Positions 1 to 10,811 of a stretch of 64,000 nucleotides of DNA are shown here, in pieces. Every line of letters starts with the position of its first letter. The first letter of the stretch is position 1. Below the pieces are notes generated by a model. That model worked only from the letters and a program-made list of their open reading frames with translations. It was not told the DNA's origin and did not search any database. The DNA lies in the NCBI GenBank assembly GCA_013423325.1, contig BLJB01000147.1, forward strand, positions 62,001-126,000, given 5' to 3'. This DNA comes from Usnea hakonensis (taxonomy: Eukaryota; Ascomycota; Lecanoromycetes; Lecanorales; Parmeliaceae). A program made the translations under genes and the position numbers.

Positions 1-2881
1 AAGCCGGCTGCTTTCAACTCGGAGTCCCATCGATCTACCATCACATATGGCTCGTACTTCCGATTGTCTGCTTCTCCGAGCCACCAACCAGAAAAGTTCC
101 CAAAGACATAACCGGGAGCCCTTGCAACCGCACAGACTTCAGACAGCACCAAATGGCCGTGTGATCGTAATAAAGGTCGGAGGTTCTGTAAAGTCTCTTG
201 TAAGCATGGGGTTGCGTGGACCACATTCGGCGCGAGAATAAGATCGTACGAGGCTGCCTCAAAGCCTTGTTCAAAGGGATTCTGAGAGATATCAAAGACT
301 TGGTAGTTCATATTAGGGGCGTAGGCAAATCGCTCCTTCGCCTGAGCGAAAAAACCGGCAGATATATCAGTAAAGGTGTATATCGAATAGGATGGATTGC
401 CCCCACAGCGGGCCAAGTCTTTAAGTATCAGTTCCGTTGTTCCACCCGTACCCGCACCAACTTCTAAAATCCGAAGGTTCGGTTTCGTGATTGACAGCAT
501 ACGAACAAAATCTCCAAACCCAAAGCTCACGGCATTATAGATCTCAGCCAAGACATTGTCTTGCATGAGAAGGTCAAGCGTATCGACTTGTCCGGAGAAC
601 AACCCTTCGGCATTCTCGCAGATCCGCATGACTCCCTGTGCAACGAGACCGATCGACGACTTTGTAGAGAGTATTTCCATTCGGTCTTTGATCTGCCCAC
701 GGCGGGCCTGAGGGGTGAGTTTGACATAGCTCGCGGAGTCCTTTACCACTGGATATATGCCCGACTCTGCGCGGAGTTTCTCTCGGTGTAGCCAATCTCG
801 AAGTTTGAGTTGATGGTCTTGCTGTGTACTGAGTCCCTGGAGCCTCTCTGCTGAATCAAGGATGCAGAGTAATGCTAATTCTTCAAGTAATGTTTTCACA
901 TCGTTACCGGCTACAGGAGGGGTAAACAAGGGTGGGATATCCATGAAGTCAAAGTCGGGATACCATTCCAGCCTAGCGCCCGCATGTCGATCGGTTGTCG
1001 TAATTGTCTTGTCGCTTTCCAATGGGGTCAGGCGAGCACCACGGAGTCGGAGTGCAACTTTGCCATCAGCGACACAGTCTAAACCAACTTCCTGACCATC
1101 ATACGAGCTCCAAGATCTGGCTGTCATACTTGATGCGCTCCGTGAGACGTCTAATTCTTCGATCAAGGTTGGAACGCAAAGCTGCGTAAAATTACGGCCA
1201 GCAATTTGAGCAATGGCGGCCAGAACAAGTTGGAGACAGCTATCGATAGCGGCTGGATGGAAGAGAAACGGTGCCTCCTGGTGAGCGATCGAGTCTGTGA
1301 TCTCACCGACTGCCAAGTGCTCAGTCGTAGATGAAGACAATGTAGTGATTCCCCGGAACTCTGGGCCATACACAAGGCCAACGCGTGCCATAATTTCGTA
1401 CCATCTGGAAGCTGATATGCTGCGGGGAAGTGTGTCACAGTGTGATGAGCTTCGAATGGTCCCTTCCTTAGGCTTGACACGACCCTCGCAGTTCTTGATC
1501 CAAGCAGATCCAGTGTAAGATGATATGACAAAATCATATGAATCCGAGTCGGTAGAATCGGTGAGTTTATGACGTCGCAAAGTCGTGACTACTTCAACCG
1601 GCTTAGAGTCTGAGAGAACAAGAGCAGTGTGTGCCACGACACGTCGCACACTGTAACCAGTTTCAACACCTGTGATTTGCCGTATTGCTTCGCCTGCCAT
1701 GCACACATAGCCAGCGAATGGGAAAACTATATCGTCAGCGACTTTGTGATCATAGAGCCACGGCTCGTCATCTAGATCTAGAACGACTCTCCAGCAGGGG
1801 TCGAGGCTGCTACTTTCCGATACTCGCTGACCAAGAATAGCATGATGACCAAAAGGGCGGAAACGCCAGTCCTTCGACACCCGGCTTTCTGCCCAAAAGC
1901 TCGTCGCATGATCCCAAGGATAAGCTGGTAAGTCTGGTAGAACTTTGCCGACGGGTATCAGTGATTCAAATTTCACCTCGATGCCCTGTTGATAGAGCTG
2001 ACCGAAAGAGGAGAGAATAGTTCCAACAGTGTCACTAGATCGAAGCATTGTCGGTATATATGAGCAGGGCGTTCGGCTTTCATTGCAGATTTGGCGAAGT
2101 GGTCCCCCTAGCGTAGAATGAGGGCCGATCTCCAAAAATATGTTTTGAGATTGGTGCCTCAGGAGCCTCGAAACAGCGGAATGGAATCTAACAGGAGAGG
2201 TGAGATTAGTTCCCCAGTACTTTGGATCCAGTAGAATAGAGTCATTGATCTCGTGGTCTGTGACACTGGAAAAGAATGGCACTTGAGCATCGCTTCGAGT
2301 GAGATTCTTCTCTTCAAGTTCTTCCTCGACAAGACTGACATATGCTTTGGCGAGAGTGGTCATATGATCTATTGAGGTTGAGTATGAGCGGCATAAATAA
2401 TTTGCTGAATGGAAACCTTACGCGAATGGTATGCCATATCTACTTTCAATCGACGGGCCAAAACCTCCGGGTTTCGCGCCTTGATCGTCTCAACAACGTC
2501 ATTGAGTTGATCTATGTCTCCAGATATTGTGGTGCTGCTTGGGCTGTTCTCACAAGCAATGACAACCCGATCCTTCAGAAATCTCAATGTATCATGCGGT
2601 CCAAGACCGATTGCAGCCATACCGCCTGTCAACTTTTGTTGCTGGGTGACGAAACCACGGTAGTAGGCAACAATCATAGCTTCGGAGACCGATAGTACTC
2701 CAGCGGCGTATGCTGCCGCAATCTCTCCACTTGAATGACCGACGACAGCATTAGGGCGGACACCACATCTAGCTAATTTATTCACAAGTGCAACCTGAAT
2801 CGCGGTGCATATTGGCTGAGCGAATTCTGCGAGATCAACCCGACTCGTTTTGGCCGGTTTCTGCAGTTCATCTGCCAGACG
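1..2881 (-). pseudogene. 5'-truncated highly reducing polyketide synthase (AT-DH-MT part), running off the left edge
   Basis: The minus strand is open from 2881 to the window edge apart from one canonical 53-bp intron (2369-2421, GTAAGG...AATAG) that restores the AT motif YHSHHM. Domains in order: the C-terminal part of an acyltransferase with the nucleophile motif GHSSGE (about 2725-2742); a dehydratase with the catalytic His in DHKV...IVFP (about 1717-1753, with Asp where the family usually has Gly) and the second catalytic motif HPAAIDSCLQ (about 1240); and a C-methyltransferase with the SAM motif LEVGAGTGGTTE (about 430-470). Iterative fungal HR-PKSs normally begin with a ketosynthase and a full AT. 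Here a TGA at 2882-2884 lies directly upstream and no KS coding follows: the Myb gene ends only 186 bp away. I infer a 5' deletion that leaves the protein without condensing activity. ER, KR and ACP may lie beyond the edge. An unusual KS-less gene starting inside AT is less likely. Confidence 0.82.
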
Positions 2882-3069
2882 TCACGACTCCTGATGGTGA
2901 AGTAAAATAACTAAATTCTTTTTTCGATTTTTCACAGACTGATGCCACCCAGAAATGCGATTTTGCAGTCACTCGATACAGAAATGTCACTGCCCATCAA
3001 CCCTTTCAATTCAACTGCGATCCATAGGGATGATGTTGTTCTAGACCTTTCCAGGAATCGACAGTGTAG

Positions 3070-3964
3070 TCATCCTCGTCGAAGCAGTTGGTTGTATCTG
3101 CACTAGTTAGGGTCATCTTGGTTAGAGTCCGTCCATGGAATCCGCAGTCAAGAAGCAGTAGTGTCTCGCTTACCTATTTTTAGCCACAATGGGCGTTCTG
3201 TCCGGGAAGTATCTTTCCACAATTTCAGTCCATCTCCGACCGTGTGCTCGCACAGCATTTCTCAGCGTTACGTCCTAAATATACAACTGTTAGTGCGTTG
3301 GAGGTCAGAGACAGAGAACCAACAGCCATTGACAGACATCAGACAGGGACCACCTATCACAATTGATGCTGGGCTTCAACGCTTCGTGCCATCTCCGTGA
3401 ACACTCTGCAGGATCACTGTTAGCAGCTTATCCGCTTCGTGGAATCGGATTCTGGGAATGACGTACGGTCTGCTTGTCTTGTACCAACAAGTCGTGAGAC
3501 CTCAGCCCATCTACAACTGTTCATTTAGTCATTCGAAGATTAATCCCAATTTAGAGTTGAGAGTATTGGAGATTGATGAGTGCATACTGCGTTGTCGAGA
3601 TGCAAGTGACTACAGAGAATATGCACTGAAGCTGAAGCGGCTGATGACAAGCAGACTTTGGCGTAAACTTACCGAGTGCCATGTAGGTGTACACCTTCCC
3701 TCAATGCAGCGTCCTCCGAATCGTTCCATGGGCCTTTTTTTATTGTAGGGGCTAGTGAATATGCCCAGCGCTTTCTACAGTCTTTGTTGCTACGACCCTC
3801 GAGCCGATCAGCGATTTCGAGCCAGTTGATCTGTTCGCTTTCTGTAACAGCCTGTGTCAACACAAGAGTCCATGTCCCTCGGTCAAATTCATGATACCCT
3901 GCCAAGTCAATGCTTCTAAAAGTATATCATCCTCTTCCTGGGTCCAAGGACGTGGGCCTTTCAT
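3070..3964 (-). CDS. Compact three-repeat Myb/SANT DNA-binding protein
   Basis: Six exons join in phase into 158 residues: 3964-3898, 3841-3673, 3510-3467, 3405-3338, 3274-3174, 3097-3070. All five introns (53-162 bp) have GT..AG ends. The protein starts MKGPRPWTQEEDD and holds three SANT-like repeats at about 4-50, 55-100 and 105-152, with hallmark pieces GRSNKDCRKRW, QADQCSRRW and RTPIVAKNRYNQL. Almost nothing lies outside the repeats, so it has no visible activation domain. Fungal Myb proteins of this layout are sequence-specific DNA binders in the nucleus. Its place between a broken PKS and a set of tailoring-enzyme genes suggests a local regulator, which is inference. The splice model is supported by motif continuity at each junction, for example HGTR to WAEV and AKN to RYNQ. 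It appears intact although its neighbour is truncated. Confidence 0.82.
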
Positions 3965-5608
3965 GATAATGCAGGGATCCAGAGAGTAGGTCAAGGTTGT
4001 TGAAAAGCCTAGGGTAGGCTAGATGTTGCTGCGGGTTCGGGCAGTTGGCCAGTCTTGAAGCACGAAGAAACCAGAAGCCTTTTTTTGAGATATATGGAAA
4101 TGGATTGGGTCTACCGTTGTAAGATATTTTTTAAGACACATAGAAAAGGCTTCTCGCAGAATGTAATCTATAGATAGTAAGCGAAAAAAAAGTCCCTTCT
4201 TCACCTAAGGATGATCTAACAAGCAGAAGGATAAAAGGCTAGTCATGCTTTGGCCGAATATAACATGTGCTGCATAAAGGCCCCGAGAGAGGTATGCCGT
4301 ATATACGAATTATGAGGGAGGTGCACCATTGGTCCAAATTCCATCATGGACATTTCTGTGGGGGATGAAGGAAGCCATGATTGTGCGAGGGTGTTTGGTA
4401 TCTACCACCCTGACATTACCGAGGCGGCTAATCCAGAAATACCATATTTCTTACAACGTAATAACTCTACAAACACAACGAATCTTTGAAAGATTCATAT
4501 ACTAATGTTAAGCCTCTCTTGGTAAGGATTCTAGCGTAAGAAAAAAAATGACTCAAAAATATGATGTCGATTATAGGCCATATCATTGGGCAGATTACGA
4601 AACGAAGTCGTACAAATACTTTACATTTTTGGAACGTAATTTTGTGTCTTTTTCAAGCCATTTTACATCAGCCAATAGGTGGGGCCAATTGTGTGGTTAC
4701 AGTATGCTCGGGAAGATGACTGCCTTGCTCCCAGTTCTGAACGCAGATCCCAACTGCTGTGGGTGAGCATCAATAGATCTTACCTGCCATCTTGGGAGCC
4801 AGACAATGTACTGTCAGCATTAGGCGGCAAGGCAGCTATTTGCGAATGCAGGCAGACGCTCTTGTCGTTGGCCGTAAGCCCAACGCCTTTGGTATGCGGC
4901 GCACACGGCACGCCTGAGTAAGGTAGTAATAAACGGGTTGAAACTTGCAACGGTATCAGTGTAACGTAAATGCTCAGAGAGGTAAGGTCCGCAAATCTTT
5001 ATGCGAGTATTAGATTTACGAGATCATTCGGGTCGGCAAAGTTTGTCCAGACTTATTTTTCCGAATATGCAGTCAGCAATCTGCTGGGGCTATTCTTGCC
5101 AGCGAAATGGAGGCGTTTGACAGAATGCATCGTATACCACTCAACACGTCTACGCTGACATCAAACAAGTCCTTTGCCACTCTGGAGAACCTTGCGCAGC
5201 TGATCATTTCCTAGAGCTGCAGTAAGCAGCAGGGAGAGCTGCTTTCAGTAGCGGTGTAAATGAAGTGGCGGAGTGTCTACATCCACATTCCAGCCCTCTC
5301 TAGTCTCTCGTCTAGGAAAAAATTTCTGGGAAGAAAATCGGACAATTTGGATCGTTCGTCGAATTTCTCGCATCTGCGGAATGTCTGGGTAGTCTAGGCT
5401 GGGCCTCGCTTCAGATATCTCACGGGACGACTTAGTCCCACGTTCCCTGCGTCTCATTCCACTCGCGACTTCAACTTTGATTCCCCAAGTCCATCTTTTT
5501 TCAGTTTAAAATATATCTCCGCCTGTTGATAGTTCGTGTACAGTGGACAAGATCCTCATAACGTCAGCGGAAAACCAGCCGCGAGTATCGGTCAACGAAA
5601 ATATCATA
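3965..5608. other. Intergenic stretch without a recognisable gene
   Basis: About 1.6 kb between the Myb start and the broken P450. It is AT-rich around 4.05-4.65 kb and contains only short open frames without family motifs, start context or splice partners. It includes the promoter of the Myb gene. I see no repeat, tRNA or transposon end in it. Confidence 0.6.
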
Positions 5609-6459
5609 ATGGGTTTCTCCAGCAGGCTGGGCTCAGCAGCTGTTTTATGCTTGCTGATTGTAAGTAACGGATCACGTAGATACTGCAATATGCTGGCTAA
5701 CTACAGTCTGCTAAGGCTATTGGATACGGAATTGTCAAATGCACATACAATGTGTTATTCCATCCGCTGCGATCTTTTCCCGGACCAAAGCTCTGGTCAA
5801 CCACGTTCCTCTTCCGCCATGTATCTGCTATGCGGGGTGAGTTGGATTGGTCTATCAAAGCTTTCCACGAGAAATATGGAGAGGTTGTCCGTTTTTCGCC
5901 AGAAGAGCTATCTTTCACGAACGAACAAGCTTGGAGGGACATTTATGGTCACAAAAGTGTCCCTTTGGTCAAAGATCCAATGGTCTATAATTCCGTCAAA
6001 TTAGGCCCAGATGGAGCGACTAGCATCTTCAATGCAGACCAAAATAGCCATCCACGTATTCGGAAGCAATTGGCCCCTGCATTCTCGGAGAAGGCTTTAC
6101 GTGACCAAGAACCTGCGCTGAAGGCTTACGTTGATCTTCTGATGCAGAAACTGAGGGGTGTAGCAGCTGCCAGGACACCCACGGATTTGGTCAAATGGTA
6201 CAACTTTACTACGTTTGACATGATTGGTGATCTGGCCATAGGGAAGTCATTTGGTTGCCTTAATGACAGTCAGTATCATAGCTGGGTACGAGGTCTCCAA
6301 GAAGGCACCAAGATCGGACCGTACATTCGGACTATGGCAACTTACACAGACGTTCCTCGTTTATGGCCCATGATGTGTTCTCCTAAACAGAATGGTACAA
6401 CATCTAGCCGTAAAAAGCAAACCACGTTCGTAGATAATGTGTCTGTGAAGAGGGTTTAG
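5609..6459 (+). pseudogene. N-terminal half of a cytochrome P450 (truncated)
   Basis: Exon 1 (5609-5659) encodes a short hydrophobic anchor. A 47-bp intron (5660-5706, GTAAGT...CTAACTACAG) leads in phase to exon 2 (5707-6459). The product resembles fungal P450s of the CYP65/isotrichodermin-hydroxylase type: a proline hinge HPLRSFPGPKLW, KYGEVVRFSPEELSF, the helix-C region HPRIRKQLAPAFSEKAL, and FTTFDMIGDLAIGKSFG. It stops after about 268 residues at TAG, where family members run to about 500. The oxygen-binding I-helix, EXXR and the heme-Cys loop are all absent, and none appears in any frame downstream, so the protein cannot bind heme as P450s do. An exact 17-bp tandem duplication follows about 100 bp after the break. 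A remnant of the adjacent metabolite cluster is the likeliest reading. Confidence 0.82.
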
Positions 6460-7019
6460 AGAGCTTATTTGGTAAGTTATGGAGGGTGGCTATTGTCAGT
6501 GGTGACCCCAGAAAAGTCAGTGCTTACTGTGAGTATCCCGCGCTGTGAAGGGACGGCATACGGTAGTCATCACTCCACGGTAGTCATCACTCCTCGGTAC
6601 TCTGCCCGGTCCTGATAGGGTACCCTGGAAAGCCTTGGCGGAAGAAGTCCTACCCGGAATGTGGCATGCTGGAGTTCTGCATCCTGAATGGCACACGGGA
6701 TGCCGCAGACCCTAGCAAGTTCTGCGCATGCGTGTTTACGTTGGCAGGGTGACAACTTAACGTCATCAATGCCCCCTTGGACCGGCAAAATTGTGTTGCC
6801 GACGTCACGAGGACGCCATGATCTCTCCCTTAAAGTACGTATCATGCCTATCTTCCTGCCTAGCCTAGCCGCTTCAGGCTAGGGCTTTTAGCGGTTTTAG
6901 CATATATACTTGCCCTCAGAGCTCAATCTTCATCGTCTCTACACTACACGATACGAACCATCTCTCCACTCACTTTCTCGATTCCTTGTATCGGGATCAC
7001 AGACATTCAAGCAGTCAAC
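6460..7019. other. Intergenic region: 3' flank of the broken P450 and SDR promoter
   Basis: Contains the 17-bp tandem duplication at 6560-6593, single GGACCGG-like cores at about 6605-6615 (minus strand) and 6778-6784 (plus strand) that resemble the 11-bp arrays found upstream of other cluster genes, and a TATA-like CATATATA at about 6900. No coding sequence is recognisable. Confidence 0.5.
6560..6593. repeat. Exact 17-bp tandem duplication
   Basis: The unit ACGGTAGTCATCACTCC occurs twice head to tail with no mismatch, about 100 bp downstream of the stop that ends the truncated P450. It could mark a repair junction or footprint. Confidence 0.9.
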
Positions 7020-7871
7020 ATGCCTCCCTCTCAGTCTGGAAACAAAGTTGTCCTGTGCACGGGAGCAAACAGGGGTTTGGGTTTCGCAATCCTCCAGGTC
7101 GCTGGTCTCCAGGACCCTTCAACAGTGTTCATCTTGTCATGCCGCAAACTTGAATCCGGTCACGCAGCAAAGGAGCAGTTGGTAAAGGAGGGAATCAAAG
7201 CCCATATTGAAGTGGTCCAGCTTGATACCACCAATGACGATCAGATCCTTGAGGCAGTCAAATTTGTTGAGACCAAATATGGAAAACTCGATGGTATGTC
7301 TATCACATTTTTAAAATGTACAGAACTCTGACTGCCCATTACAGTACTCATCAACAATGCGGGTGTCATAACCATCATACCGGACTTCACCCTACCTACC
7401 CTTCGGAAAACATGCAACAGCATGCTTGATATCAATCTTACCTCGTTTGCCGTCATCTCCACGGCATTCTCGACTCTCTTGCACAAAGCAGCAGCACCAA
7501 AAGTCATCAACATCACCTCCGGGCTTGGCAGCATTGAGAATACGCTCAAAATGAAAATGCCAAGGTACGCGCCGTATGGGATCTCCAAGGTAGGGACGAA
7601 TGGCCTCACGGTGCATATGCAGGCGGCCGAGAACGACAGGGTCGCAACGGAGGCAGCAGAAGGCAAGGCCAAAGAAGAGGGTAGGATCAGGTTCTATTCC
7701 GCAGTTCCAGGACTGCTGAAGACGGGTTTCACGCATTATGCTGCAGCCGGCAAAGACCCCAAAGATGGGGCAGAAGTGATTGTGAGGCTCATGAATGATG
7801 ACAAAGGTGCATATGAAGGTGGGACTCAGTATGAGTTCGAGGGGGGTGAGATGAGGCTTGTGCCATGGTGA
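7020..7871 (+). CDS. Short-chain dehydrogenase/reductase
   Basis: Exons 7020-7293 and 7345-7871 flank a 51-bp intron (GTATGT...TTACAG) and give 266 residues. The NAD(P) Rossmann motif TGANRGLG is at 14-21, NNAG at 95-98, the catalytic Ser lies in NITSG (about 150), and the YxxxK pair is Tyr169/Lys173 in YGISK. The length is typical for a classical SDR and all catalytic residues are present, so it should be an active cytosolic oxidoreductase of unknown substrate. The layout resembles carbonyl-reductase-like fungal SDRs with a short substrate lid. It lies among cluster genes and may reduce a ketone of the pathway product, which is inference. A TATA-like element sits about 120 bp upstream of the start. 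Its promoter has only single copies of the 11-bp motif, not an array. Confidence 0.9.
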
Positions 7872-8189
7872 GATGACGGAGTGCAACTCCAATATCAGTA
7901 GATAAAGTTCACTGACTCGAAAGAAATAATGTTCGAAATTGAATTGGTAGGATTGTGTCTCCGTCTGATTCCCAAAATATGGCCTTTGATATCTCAATAT
8001 TAGTCAAGACTTGTTATCTCCGCGCTTACACTAATTCAGCGGTCATGCACTAAGGCACGAGTGCCACGTACGAGATAGCAATTGCGCTGCCATCAGCTAC
8101 ACTCAGCCCAGTGGACAGTGATAGGGCAGACAAAAATAGGAGTCATTCGATTGGAACTACTACACCCAGATGAAGTCGAGACTACAGGA

Positions 8190-8222
8190 GGACCAGATCA
8201 GGATCAGACTGGGACCGGTCTC
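8190..8222 (+). repeat. Promoter array 1: three contiguous 11-bp units
   Basis: Units GGACCAGATCA, GGATCAGACTG and GGACCGGTCTC abut without a gap. They match the consensus GGACCRGAYYR with few changes, in the same orientation as the other three arrays. The array is about 320 bp upstream of the oxidase ATG. Candidate regulator-binding array, by inference from position and recurrence. Confidence 0.75.
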
Positions 8223-8321
8223 ATCTTTCAAAACTGACATTCCGTACCGATGAGTAGTATTAATGGAGCCAGGCATACATCTATGATGCATGCAACCCTG
8301 GGTATCCTGCATACTCAGATG

Positions 8322-8354
8322 GGACCAGACCAGGACCGGACTAGGACCAGACCA
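8322..8354 (+). repeat. Promoter array 2: three contiguous 11-bp units
   Basis: Units GGACCAGACCA, GGACCGGACTA and GGACCAGACCA abut exactly, followed by a weaker GTACCG. This is the cleanest copy of the 11-bp motif and is the one nearest to the oxidase start codon. Confidence 0.78.
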
Positions 8355-8541
8355 GTACCGCTTTTCTCTCGCAAATCCCTTCAACATCCAACGAGTCGTG
8401 CCTCCCCCTGATAGGCGAACGAATCACTTATAATGTCCTCGCTCGATATTCCTGCACCTAGAGGGTATCTTATGCGTACTACGAGATCTTGCAGCTGCAA
8501 CTACTTTAAAACTACGTGGCCAACTAATCATATCCGCTACA

Positions 8542-10263
8542 ATGGTGATGTTGCCGCTCTTTTGTATTGCGCTTCTTTCTTCTGTCCGATTAGTTGCAGC
8601 CGCTCTAGATGCTGCCAGTGTTGTGGCCCAATTGAGCTCGTCACAGTTTGGTCTTTTGCCAGAGACACAGATCTTCCTGCGCACGGATCCCGATTGGGTC
8701 AACGAAACGACGCAGCGTTATACCATACACGATGCACCAAGCTACATCGTCTCTGTGAAACCAGCGGGAGAGATTGATGTTCAAAAGATTGTACGAAGTT
8801 ATTTGCGCATTTCTACGCCCAAAAAATTCTGTGGCTGATAGTATAGGTAAAATTTGCTTCTGAATATAGCATACCATTCCTCGCCACAGGTGGTGGCCAT
8901 GGATTCGCAACCACCTTTGAAGCGCTACAGAATGGGCTTGAGATTGACCTCGGATATTTCTCCAACGTCTCAATTGACGCGGCTGCCAGCACGATGACCA
9001 TAGGAGGAGCGGTCACCTTCCAACACGTGATCGAACCGTTGTTTGATGTGGGGAAGGAGATTCGTCCGTCTTATGTATTCCAATCTGGGAACGTAGCTGA
9101 CTTGTCCTCATCAGAAACCGGGTCGGAGAAGTGTGTCGGAATGGTTGGATCAACACTTGGCGGAGGCGTTGGGAGATACAACGGACTCCATGGAATGATG
9201 GTGGATGCCCTCCTCAACGTCACAATGGTCACAGCTGCGGGAGACATAATAAATGTTTCCGCAATCGAAAATAGTGATTTGTTCTGGGGTATTCGGGGTG
9301 CTGGTTTCAGCTATGGCATCATTTTATCAGCCACCTACGAGGTGTATGACTTGACCAATCAAGGTTCAGTCATGAACGCAGATTTCTTGTTTCCACTCAA
9401 CATGAGTACCGCGGTTTTTCAGTACTTTAAATCGTTGGAAAGCAGTCAACCTGCAGAGCTGGCCTTGATATTCCAGACAGGTTTCAATGCCGCCCTAGGC
9501 GGAGTAAGTTGCCCTACCCTGGAGGTTTTCCACAGCATTCGACGATAACTGACCAGCTTGACCAGGTATATACTGTCGTGAATGCCGTTTATGCAGGGCC
9601 CCTGGCGAAAGGCACCGCTCTGATTCAACCACTTCTGAACGCTCATCCACTGCAGCACAATATCAGCATGGTTCCTTACAAAGATCTCCTGTCAAGCGCC
9701 TTCTTCGGCACCGCACCCGCCAACGCCCCCTGCGTCAAAGGTGAAAATCGGAATGTGTACGGTGCGGGCATCAAAACATACGACATCCCCACATTCCAGA
9801 CATTTTTCAAAGACTTGCAGCAGTTCTATGCTTCGTACCCCAACGCCAATTCGAGCATATTTTTCATAGAAGCCTTTCCCACACAGGCTGCGAGGGCCGT
9901 CGCGGATGATGCAACCGCCTATCCACATAGGGACATTACAGCACACTTGTTTGTGGCCCCCTTTCCTCTTCAAATTCTTCTTCTTCGGTTCGAATTCTCA
10001 AGCTGACCGATTCTTCGTCCAGACTTTTCAACTACGGATATACGGATCCATCGCTCGAGGGTGCGGTCAATGCGTTTGCGAAGACAGCGCGCTCGAGTTT
10101 CAGTGCCACGAGCGGCTTTGATGGACTACAGGTTTATGTGAGCTATGGTCACGGTGACGAGGGGCCTGTACCTTTGTATGGGGAGGCTCAGTTACCACGG
10201 TTACGCGCTCTGAAGCAAAAATGGGACCCGAAAGGCCTTTTCAATTTCAACGAGCCTTACTAG
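8542..10263 (+). CDS. Secreted FAD-linked oxidoreductase (berberine-bridge-enzyme type)
   Basis: Four exons (8542-8790, 8847-9503, 9566-9948, 10023-10263) give 509 residues. An N-terminal hydrophobic stretch ending LVAA suggests a signal peptide. The FAD-binding PCMH domain shows TGGGHGFATT at about 97-106, whose His101 is the usual covalent-flavin position, then GSTLGGGVGRYNGLHG and RGAGFSYGIIL. The C-terminal BBE segment has NYGYTD, the helix RLRALKQKW and DPKGLFNFNEPY. Family members oxidise secondary metabolites with O2, often by oxidative cyclisation or alcohol oxidation; the substrate here is unknown. The third-exon acceptor at 9565 was preferred over an in-frame CAG at 9535, which would make a 32-bp intron. 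Two 11-bp repeat arrays precede the gene. It converges with the downstream P450. Confidence 0.9.
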
Positions 10264-10811
10264 GGTAGGTTGTCATTTGATGGCGTGCGCAGTTGGAGTC
10301 TGGGTGCCAGTCTCATGGTATGCTCTAAGATTTTCCACGGTCATTTCTTTTGCTTGAAGCCCGCCTAGTGATGCGTCTCTCGTAGTGTTGGCTCTTTGAG
10401 ACTATCGCCAAGGCCATAGAACAGGATTTGATACAGTACTGAATATCATTACACTATATAGAACAGATATCGCTTGTGTAATGTAGATTATGATTGATGC
10501 AATACAGAAGCTGAGTATAGGTGTGAAGTCATTTTTCGGATTCCATGTCTTAAACTTGATCCTATACTATGCGACTTCGGCTTGCGCAATGCTTGCACGA
10601 ACCATACAGATCTCTGTACAACTTTTAAGGTTCAAAACTTCCACATCAACGTATATCTACCGTCGTCGACATCAACATCAGTACAAATAGCAAGCCTCTT
10701 GAGGCGATATTGCGCGCATCACCTGCATAGCCAAGTCGCATACCACCTTAGCAGATGGACATCATGAGATGGTTGCGAGGCAGCCTAGCAATACCGGAGA
10801 CAATACCGGAC
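10264..10811. other. Convergent intergenic region
   Basis: Lies between the stops of the oxidase and the complete P450. It should hold both 3' UTRs. Nothing else is recognisable. Confidence 0.5.

Larger units (their letters stand above)
7872..8541. promoter_or_regulatory. Upstream region of the FAD oxidase with two 11-bp repeat arrays
   Basis: 670 bp between the SDR stop and the oxidase start. It contains two arrays of three contiguous 11-bp units (8190-8222 and 8322-8354), with first units 132 bp apart and the nearer array ending 187 bp before the ATG. No open frame here looks coding. Confidence 0.6.

Noticed and set aside
1163..1537. 124-codon minus-strand frame in the PKS region
   Set aside because: It is out of phase with the long PKS frame that carries the DH motifs.
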